Assembly: GCA_964539925.1 (NCBI GenBank)
Contig: CAZILB010000060.1
Location: 1-21,085, forward strand
DNA: 21,085 bases
Origin: DP-20 sp964539925
GTDB taxonomy: Bacteria; Desulfobacterota; Binatia; UBA9968
Direction: 5' to 3'
Both the position numbers and the translations under genes were made by a program. Below, one piece after another: positions 15,841 to 21,085 of this stretch. Each line of letters begins with the position of its first letter. Within the stretch, counting starts at the first letter, position 1. The notes below the pieces were generated by a model. The model did no database searches and was not told where the DNA came from. It worked only from the letters and a program-made list of their open reading frames with translations.

Positions 15841-15891
15841 TTACTTTTTTTTCTTTTTGGCTTTCTTCTTGGCTTTCTTCTTAGTCGCCAT
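15841..15891 (-). CDS. 16-residue lysine-rich micro-protein
   Basis: The ORF encodes MATKKKAKKKAKKKKK: 11 lysines in 16 residues, with no acidic residue. Start ATG 15891 follows a perfect AAGGAGGT Shine-Dalgarno. An exact-consensus promoter lies about 112 bases upstream and a strong terminator about 90 bases downstream, so it forms a complete transcription unit of its own. The composition resembles histone-H1-like tails and could bind nucleic acid or polyphosphate. Alternatively, the Lys/A-rich codons, ending in an A8 run before TAA, could stall ribosomes and make it a regulatory leader. A +1 slip on the A8 run would add 16 residues before the next stop. I recognise no named family. Confidence 0.6.
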   Translation of the reverse strand: MATKKKAKKKAKKKKK

Positions 15892-15895
15892 AGAC

Positions 15896-15903
15896 ACCTC
15901 CTT
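15896..15903 (-). promoter_or_regulatory. Perfect Shine-Dalgarno of the micro-ORF
   Basis: AAGGAGGT on the minus strand, 4 bases before ATG 15891. It is stronger than the site of nearly every other gene in the window, and fixes the start of the 16-codon ORF. Confidence 0.8.
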
Positions 15904-16002
15904 TTAGAATTGCACGGGCGGGCTTTTTCGTGACGGGAAGTCAAGCTCGACTCAGGCTAAGAAATTTACCGCTAAACCCTCCCATATTTTGTAGGTGACC
16001 CG

Positions 16003-16032
16003 ATTATAATGACACAATTTATAGTATGTCAA
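16003..16032 (-). promoter_or_regulatory. Exact-consensus sigma70-type promoter of the micro-ORF unit
   Basis: Minus-strand TTGACA (16027-16032) and TATAAT (16003-16008) match consensus at all 12 positions with an 18-base spacer. The A-rich tract just upstream of the -35 (about 16033-16060) resembles an UP element. Predicted transcription starts near 15996. Confidence 0.8.
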
Positions 16033-16212
16033 GAAAAAAATATCATTTTAGAATTTTTTTTCTGTCGTGCTGTAAATATTTTGCCGCGATTTGGTCACAC
16101 GATATAACGCCAGGGCACGCAATTAACCGGCGATTGAGAACAATAGACTGTTTTATTCGGTTAGAATTAAACCGCAGGCGATGAGACGACGCGCACGCGG
16201 ATGAGGGCGCGC
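16033..16212. other. AT-rich spacer
   Basis: An AT-rich stretch between the micro-ORF promoter and the end of the permease gene. Its promoter-proximal part is A/T tracts, possibly an upstream promoter element. I see no ORF and no clear terminator for the importer operon that ends at 16213. Confidence 0.5.
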
Positions 16213-17910
16213 TCATGCTCTGAAAAGTTCGCCCATGCGGCGACCAAACAGGCGACCGGCAATGAACAGGCTGGCCGCTAATAACAAAAGTCCCAGCATG
16301 CCCATCGCACTCGCAATATAGGGTCCGTCCGCGATGCGCCCCAAAAGGGCATAGATGGCCTTTGTGATGGGATAATAAGGCTCTTTCGAAGCAAGAATGA
16401 GGCTGTCGCTTACCTCCAGCATGGCAAACGAAAACGCCAACACCGCTCCCGCGACCAAGTTGGCAAATATCAGGGGCATCGTGATTTGAAAGAGTGTTTT
16501 CATCGGACTGGCCCCGAGGTTGATCGCGGCTTCCTCGAGGGCGACACTGGTTTGCTGAAACCCGGCGTAAGCCGCGCGTACCATATAAGGCAGGCGCCGA
16601 ACAGCGTAAGCGATAACGAGCAGCGGAACTGGATTAATACGGGCATCGAGCGGGGTTGCCGAGAACGCCGCGACATAGCCAAAAGCCAAGACCAGACCGG
16701 GAAGAGCCAGGGGAAGCATCGCCAGCGCATCCAGAACACTGCGGCCGGGCACGCGCTTGCGCGCCAGAAAGTAAGCGATCGTAACCCCGAGGATCACGTC
16801 GATGATCGTGCTCAGGCTGCTGAGCAGGAGACTGTTCTTGATACTGAGGAACGCGAGGTCGTGACTAAACACATCCTGATAAAACTGAAAGGTGTATTCG
16901 CTGGGAAGCACAGTTAAAAACCAACGCTTGGTCACGGACGTCAGCAAAACGCCCAGGTGCGGAATGAGAGCGAGTGCCGATATCCCCAGAACGACGGCGT
17001 AAGCGACAACGGTCATGGTTGCCGATGCCGGACGCGCGGCTGAAGTTACATGGCCGCGCCCGAGCATCTCGTAACGCCCGCCGCCGAGAATGCGTTTGGA
17101 CAGATAAAAGAAGAAAAGCGTGAGCGCGATCACGGCCACCACGAACGCGTAACCCATGGGATTTTGATGCAAGTCGGTCACCATGTTGAAAATCTGCACG
17201 GCGATGACTTCGCGATACTCAAAAACCAGCGGCGTGCCAAGGTCGGTGAAGGCCCAAATAAACACGATGATCGCCCCGGCAAAATAACCGGGCAGCATCA
17301 ATGGAAAGGTCACCGTGGTAAAAAGCCGAACGCTATTTGCTCCCATGTTTTTAGCCGCTTCTTCGAGACTGGGGTCGACGTTCGCCAGGGCCGCGGCCAA
17401 ATTCAAATACATGATCGGATAGAGATGCAGCGCTTCCAGAATCACCACGCCCCAAAAACTTCCACCGCCGAGCCAATCGATGGGCTGGTCGATAATCCCC
17501 AGTTCGAGCAGCAGCAGGTTGACCGATCCAAAACGCGCCAGCAGTTGACGCATGCCGATAGCGCCGACGAACGGCGGCAGCACCAGCGGAATGAGTATCA
17601 GACCGTTCAGCAGAGCCTTGCCGCGAAAATTGTAACGCACCAGCAGAAGGGCGAGGGGGAGAGCAAGAAGCGTCGTAAGGAGCGTCACGGTCAAGCCCAA
17701 ATTGACGCTGTTGGCCAAGATGATCGTGTAGTTCGGGCTGGAAAACAGCAGCTTCATGAAAACCAGGGAAAAACCTTCCGGGGTGAAAAACGCGTGGGAA
17801 AATACGTAGGCAAGGGGATACAGCATGAACAGGATGAAAAACAGCCAGAGAAAGACGAGCACCGCGATATTGGCGGGGCTCAAATCATAGCGACGCAGCC
17901 AGTTAGTCAC
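16213..17910 (-). CDS. Fe(III)-type ABC importer permease, tandem-fused (FbpB/ThiP-like)
   Basis: A 565-residue inner-membrane protein with about 12 spans in two homologous halves. Each half has an ATPase-docking EAA loop: EEAAKNMGANSVRLFTTVTF in the first half and EEAAINLGASPMKTLFQITM in the second. One polypeptide therefore supplies both permease domains, as in FbpB and ThiP. The start is GTG 17910, with GGAGA 6 bases before it. It overlaps the ATPase stop by 8 bases (GTGACTAA), so the longer frame to 17976 is rejected. Fe(III) is the common substrate of this arrangement; thiamine, phosphonate-like or other anions remain possible. Confidence 0.9.
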   Translation of the reverse strand: MTNWLRRYDLSPANIAVLVFLWLFFILFMLYPLAYVFSHAFFTPEGFSLVFMKLLFSSPNYTIILANSVNLGLTVTLLTTLLALPLALLLVRYNFRGKALLNGLILIPLVLPPFVGAIGMRQLLARFGSVNLLLLELGIIDQPIDWLGGGSFWGVVILEALHLYPIMYLNLAAALANVDPSLEEAAKNMGANSVRLFTTVTFPLMLPGYFAGAIIVFIWAFTDLGTPLVFEYREVIAVQIFNMVTDLHQNPMGYAFVVAVIALTLFFFYLSKRILGGGRYEMLGRGHVTSAARPASATMTVVAYAVVLGISALALIPHLGVLLTSVTKRWFLTVLPSEYTFQFYQDVFSHDLAFLSIKNSLLLSSLSTIIDVILGVTIAYFLARKRVPGRSVLDALAMLPLALPGLVLAFGYVAAFSATPLDARINPVPLLVIAYAVRRLPYMVRAAYAGFQQTSVALEEAAINLGASPMKTLFQITMPLIFANLVAGAVLAFSFAMLEVSDSLILASKEPYYPITKAIYALLGRIADGPYIASAMGMLGLLLLAASLFIAGRLFGRRMGELFRA

Positions 17911-19009
17911 CCAAATTCTCCGCAGGCAAGACGACGACGGCGCGCGGATCGAATTGCACTGCAATTCGTTCTCCAACGTTGGCTTTTTCCCCGCAAGGGG
18001 TATATTCCACCGCGCGCACGATGGTATCGTCCGCCAGGCGCAAGGAAAATTGTTCGTTGTCGCCGAGGTACATCACGCTTTGCACCTCGGCGGGCAACAG
18101 GTTGACGGCGCCGGCGGGCGGTATCTCACTGGATTCCGCGGCGGGAACCAGCCGCAGAGATTCCGGCCTCACCGAGCAGAATACCGGCTCGCCTCGGGCG
18201 ATCCCCTTGGCGCCATTCCTCGCACGCACGACACCGGCAGCAGTTTTGACCGTCAAGAGGTCGCCCACCTCCTCCAGCACTCCACTTAAGAGATTGGTGC
18301 CGCCGATGAATTGGGCGACAAACGCCGACTCGGGCCGGGTATAAAGCTCGTGAGGGGTGCCTGCCTGAATCAGCCGGCCATGGCGCATCACCGCGATGCG
18401 ATCGGCCATGGACAACGCTTCGGCCTGGTCGTGGGTCACATAAATCATCGTGCGCCCGATCTTACGATGGATCTCTTTGATCTGAGTGCGCATTTCCACT
18501 CGCAGCTTGGCATCGAGATTCGACAAAGGTTCGTCCAGCAAAACCACGTCGGGCTCGATGACCAGGGCGCGCGCGAGTGCGACACGCTGTTGCTGCCCGC
18601 CGGAGAGTTGATTCGGCATGCGCCCGGCGTAGGCCTGCATATGAACGATTTCCAGGGCGTGCCCGACCCGCTGCTTTTTCTCTGCTTCCGAGACACGGCG
18701 CATTTTTAGCCCATAGGCGACGTTTTTCCAGACGTCCATATGCGGCCATAGGGCGTAGTTTTGAAAAACCATTCCGGTATTGCGTTTGTGCGGCGCCACC
18801 CGGCTCTGGTCCTTGTCGTTGAAGAAAATTCGGCCTTCGTCGGGCGTATAAAATCCGGCGACCAAGCGAAGCGCCGTTGTCTTGCCGCATCCGGACGGTC
18901 CCAAAAGGAAGAACAATTCCCCGGCGCCGATATCCAAAGTCAGATTGTCGACTGCCTTGGATTGGCCGAGGATCTTGGTGACGGACTCGATTTTCACGCT
19001 AACAGCCAT
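17903..19009 (-). CDS. ABC importer ATP-binding protein (FbpC/PotA-like)
   Basis: A 368-residue nucleotide-binding subunit powering the adjacent permease. Walker A is GPSGCGKT at 37-44, the Q-loop glutamine is Gln83, the signature is LSGGQ at 135-139, Walker B is VVLLDE at 155-160 and the switch His is His193. The C-terminal third (from about 240) is a TOBE-type regulatory region of beta strands. Length is normal for the CUT1/FbpC group. It starts 18 bases after the binding-protein gene and overlaps the permease gene by 8 bases. Confidence 0.94.
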   Translation of the reverse strand: MAVSVKIESVTKILGQSKAVDNLTLDIGAGELFFLLGPSGCGKTTALRLVAGFYTPDEGRIFFNDKDQSRVAPHKRNTGMVFQNYALWPHMDVWKNVAYGLKMRRVSEAEKKQRVGHALEIVHMQAYAGRMPNQLSGGQQQRVALARALVIEPDVVLLDEPLSNLDAKLRVEMRTQIKEIHRKIGRTMIYVTHDQAEALSMADRIAVMRHGRLIQAGTPHELYTRPESAFVAQFIGGTNLLSGVLEEVGDLLTVKTAAGVVRARNGAKGIARGEPVFCSVRPESLRLVPAAESSEIPPAGAVNLLPAEVQSVMYLGDNEQFSLRLADDTIVRAVEYTPCGEKANVGERIAVQFDPRAVVVLPAENLGD

Positions 19010-19027
19010 GAAATAACACCCGGGCTT

Positions 19028-20467
19028 TCAACCGCGTTTTTTCCAGCCGTACGCTGCCAGGCCGAGCGAGAGAAAAGCAAAGGCGAACAGGCTATACCAC
19101 TCGGCGCGGATTATTGGCGGCTTTACACCCAAGAGATATTTGCTACGGGCGAAGCGGGTCCACTCATTGAGTTTTTGATTGCGAAACTCAGGATTCTTCC
19201 ACTTCGTCTTGGCCATTGCCAAAGCCTCGTCTCCGGAAACCGGCATAGCCGCCAGCCTCTGCCATTCCTGTTCGTTCAGCCGGCCCTTATCCAGGGCCTC
19301 CTTCCACGCTCGAGTCAGCAGGCGCTTTGGGTCGATCACCAAAGCGCCGATTAAGTCATTGACGATCGACCAGCGCTCGGCGCTCAACTTCGGGTCAAAC
19401 TCGAAGTCCGATCGCCACGAGAATGGATTGAGCTTTACCGCCAAGATTTGCGGTGGAAGCTCATACAAGGACGGCAGCACGCTGAAGCGATTAAGTTGGA
19501 AACGCTGCGGGCCGTCCGCAGTTTTTTCAACTAACAGCCAAAGCTTTTGCCCTTCCTCGGACATGACGAAGCGGATGAACGCTCTGGCCACTTCGGGGTT
19601 GGGCGCGCCTTTCAAGATGCCGATAGCGTCCGGCGTAATGATCGTGAGATTGTCGGGCATGACGAAACCGATCTTGTCGGCCCCGGCTTCCTTGACCTGG
19701 GCCCAGGCGTAAAAATCGATTGCCAACCCGTAGGCGACTTCTCCGATGGCCACGTCTTTAGGAACTTGACTCGCCGAATTGGTAAAACTGCGCACATTGG
19801 CCCCGAGTCCGGTTATGATGCGCCAGCCTTTCTCCCAGCCATAGGCCTGGAGAATAATCTCGTAAACCATGTGCACACTGCCGCTCTTGCGAGGATCAGA
19901 GGACCCCACCCAGCCGAATGCTCGGGGCGAGGCTAAATCTTCCCATGTGTTTATGACCGGTAAATTCGTGAGCCCGAGAACGACTTTGTTATAGACGATG
20001 CCAAAGCCCGCCAAGGTCGCGCCATACCAGGTGTGATCCGGATCGTACAGAGGCACACCGGCCAGCCGTTCAGGAATCTTTGCAAGGAGCGGATCCGGTA
20101 AAGCGTACGGCTCAAGGAGCTGGGTTTTTTTGAGGGCCAAATAAGGGTCATACCCTCCGCCGAAGAAGATATCGATGCCGATCCCCTTTGGCTTGTTTTT
20201 GAATTCTGACTCGATATAGCGAAGCGTTTCCGATGAGCCGCCGACGTCCATCCAGTCGAGTTCTACGGTGCGTCCCGTTTCTCTCTGATAATGGGTTTTA
20301 AATGCTCGCTCGAATTCATACCGAATCCCCTCCCAATGAGGAGAAATCAGCGCGAGCTTATCGGCAATAGCGATGGCGGGAAAAGCGTGGATTACGAAAA
20401 ACGCCAGTAGGAAAGCCGGCCCAAGGATTCGGCTTATTTTAAACCGGCAGTGGGGCGTCCTATTCAT
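19028..20467 (-). CDS. ABC importer substrate-binding protein with a C-terminal membrane segment
   Basis: A 479-residue exported binding protein of the Fe(III)/molybdate-like class II fold. A signal peptide (ILGPAFLLAFFVIHAF, ending near AIAIA) precedes the mature start DKLALISPHWEG. Typical binding-protein segments follow: DIFFGGGYDPYLAL, VYNKVVLGLTNLP, WEDLASPRAFGWV and NPEVARAFIRFVMSEEGQKLW. The usual family ends near here at about 330-350 residues. This protein continues for about 130 residues and ends with a hydrophobic span (SLFAFAFLSLGLAAYGW) and KKRG, so it may be anchored at its C-terminus. ATG 20515 is an alternative start adding 16 residues; neither has a strong ribosome site. I see no Fur box. 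The substrate is inferred only from family. Confidence 0.87.
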   Translation of the reverse strand: MNRTPHCRFKISRILGPAFLLAFFVIHAFPAIAIADKLALISPHWEGIRYEFERAFKTHYQRETGRTVELDWMDVGGSSETLRYIESEFKNKPKGIGIDIFFGGGYDPYLALKKTQLLEPYALPDPLLAKIPERLAGVPLYDPDHTWYGATLAGFGIVYNKVVLGLTNLPVINTWEDLASPRAFGWVGSSDPRKSGSVHMVYEIILQAYGWEKGWRIITGLGANVRSFTNSASQVPKDVAIGEVAYGLAIDFYAWAQVKEAGADKIGFVMPDNLTIITPDAIGILKGAPNPEVARAFIRFVMSEEGQKLWLLVEKTADGPQRFQLNRFSVLPSLYELPPQILAVKLNPFSWRSDFEFDPKLSAERWSIVNDLIGALVIDPKRLLTRAWKEALDKGRLNEQEWQRLAAMPVSGDEALAMAKTKWKNPEFRNQKLNEWTRFARSKYLLGVKPPIIRAEWYSLFAFAFLSLGLAAYGWKKRG

Positions 20468-20540
20468 GTGAATGCAGCGATCGATGCGAGTGATGGTTTT
20501 GGCAAAAAAGCTCATCGATCGTAACCGCCAGGTTCAGCAG

Positions 20541-20570
20541 TGTATAGCCGAGTTTAACGACTGACGTCAA
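20541..20570 (-). promoter_or_regulatory. Candidate promoter of the ABC importer operon
   Basis: Minus-strand TTGACG (20565-20570), 18-base spacer, TATACA (20541-20546). It lies after the terminator that follows the dsbA-like gene, so the importer operon is probably transcribed independently. The predicted start near 20534 allows translation from either ATG 20515 or 20467. Confidence 0.5.
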
Positions 20571-20662
20571 GAAAGAATTGGCGAAATCGCCGGGTGCGGT
20601 TTTGAAGCAGCGGCCAGGCGAACCCAATACCAGCGGCGGCTTTTGCGATTACGCCTCGGCGT

Positions 20663-20697
20663 AAAAAAAAGGGAAAAGGCGCAAAACCTTTTCCCTT
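20663..20697 (-). terminator. Rho-independent terminator of the DsbA-like gene
   Basis: On the minus strand AAGGGAAAAGG (20687-20697 complement) pairs with CCTTTTCCCTT (20669-20679 complement) in a perfect 11-bp stem with a 7-base loop, followed by eight T (20663-20670 complement, overlapping the stem foot). It lies about 80 bases after the stop at 20779. Confidence 0.88.
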
Positions 20698-20778
20698 GCC
20701 GAAAACGTCTTCGCGAGAGGGGACCCTTTAGCGCATGGCAACGGCATTGAGCGATGAATTTAAATTATCGCTTGCGCC

Positions 20779-21085
20779 TTAACGGACCCCGCCCTGCGCC
20801 GCAACGGTACGCGCCAATTCATCGTCGATGACGCGCCTGAAAGCCTCCAATGGTTGCGCGCCGGAAATCATCCGGCCGTTGATGAAGAACGCGGGAGTCC
20901 CCGTCACGCCCACGCGATTCCCCTCCTCGATGTCTCGCTTGACGGTCGCCTGATACTTCCCGGTATCGAAACAGGTCTCAAAGCCGGCCATGTCCAGCCC
21001 AACCTCCTTGGCCAGCCCCTTGAAGAGTTCCGGGCTCGATTTTGGCGGACCGGCAAATAGCTTGTCGTGATAAGCCCAGAATTTC
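20779..21085 (-). CDS. DsbA-family thiol oxidoreductase, N-terminus cut by the window edge
   Basis: The last 101 residues of a DsbA-type protein; the frame stays open to the right edge. The visible part begins with KFWAYHDKLF and continues through the helical insert (ELFKGLAKEVGLD, FETCFDTGKY). It then reads the cis-Pro signature GVTGTPAFFINGR and ends with PLEAFRRVIDDEL. This is the C-terminal half of DsbA_4-like proteins (disulfide isomerase/NhaA-associated type). The CxxC active site and signal peptide would lie to the right, outside the window. Cys in FETCFD is a common non-catalytic position. It has its own terminator, so it is the last gene of its unit. Confidence 0.88.
   Translation of the reverse strand, partial: KFWAYHDKLFAGPPKSSPELFKGLAKEVGLDMAGFETCFDTGKYQATVKRDIEEGNRVGVTGTPAFFINGRMISGAQPLEAFRRVIDDELARTVAAQGGVR

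Larger units (their letters stand above)
15799..15982 (-). other. 10-bp complementary pair enclosing the micro-ORF
   Basis: GGAGGGTTTA at 15799-15808 and its exact reverse complement TAAACCCTCC at 15973-15982 fall in the 3' and 5' untranslated parts of the predicted transcript. Pairing would close the RNA around the ORF. Such a pair has a low but real chance of arising at random in a region of this size. Confidence 0.4.

Noticed and set aside
15841..15891. Lysine attenuator leader for the downstream genes
   Set aside because: The downstream genes are tlpA and ccdA, not lysine synthesis or transport, and the ORF reads more like a self-contained unit; kept only as an alternative.
15810..15908. 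Plus-strand frame after AAGGAGGG, starting at ATT and rich in Phe and Leu
   Set aside because: It needs a rare ATT start and is the complement of the poly-lysine codons. The purine stretch is better explained as one arm of the inverted pair.
15714..15996. tmRNA or 6S RNA
   Set aside because: The ORF does not end in an ALAA-like tag, I see no tRNA-like acceptor ends, and the predicted length is longer than typical 6S RNA.
17050..18105. A 351-codon plus-strand frame opposite the permease and ATPase genes
   Set aside because: A charged, His/Gln-rich shadow of hydrophobic codons on the other strand.

Overview
The window is about 21 kb of moderately GC-rich bacterial chromosome, roughly 57-58% by eye. 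It reads as a Gram-negative rod: it carries a complete mreBCD-PBP2-RodA elongation operon, a SurA/PpiD-type periplasmic foldase, a secreted TlpA-type thioredoxin, a DsbA-type protein and a periplasmic-binding-protein ABC importer. A 100-base run of N flanked by identical 55-base ends shows that it comes from a scaffolded draft or metagenome assembly. No gene fixes the taxon. Overall style is compatible with an uncultivated Desulfobacterota, Binatota or Methylomirabilota-like lineage, but that is only an impression.

Layout from left to right. Positions 1-950 hold the tail of an unidentified gene and a zeta-toxin-like P-loop kinase gene overlapping a small basic partner gene by ATGA. Positions 949-1352 are a decayed stretch with what looks like a TfoX N-terminal fragment. 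Positions 1353-1652 (minus) hold a small unrecognised protein gene. Positions 1938-3485 encode an NCS2-like permease. A large TTCAAGG-type inverted repeat follows. A minus-strand pair, a PpiD-like foldase and a histidine phosphatase, is transcribed divergently from the plus-strand operon mreB-mreC-mreD-mrdA-rodA (6481-11899). That operon converges on a minus-strand series: folE, pepA and trxA.

Positions 14453-16212 are the least ordinary part. They contain the scaffold gap, which cuts a ccdA-like gene after about 22 codons, then tlpA translationally coupled to it. Next is a compact minus-strand unit: an exact-consensus sigma70-type promoter, a perfect Shine-Dalgarno, a 16-codon ORF with 11 lysines, and a terminator-like hairpin. 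Beyond it is an operon for an Fe(III)-type importer: a binding protein with an unusual C-terminal membrane segment, an ATPase, and a tandem permease. The window ends in a DsbA-family gene truncated by the right edge and followed by a strong terminator.

Functional themes are cell elongation (MreBCD, PBP2, RodA), envelope folding and thiol redox (PpiD, TrxA, TlpA/CcdA, DsbA) and transport (NCS2-like permease, Fe-type importer). The best candidate for something undescribed is the promoter / Lys-rich micro-ORF / terminator unit at about 15714-16032. A 10-bp complementary pair can close its predicted RNA end to end.
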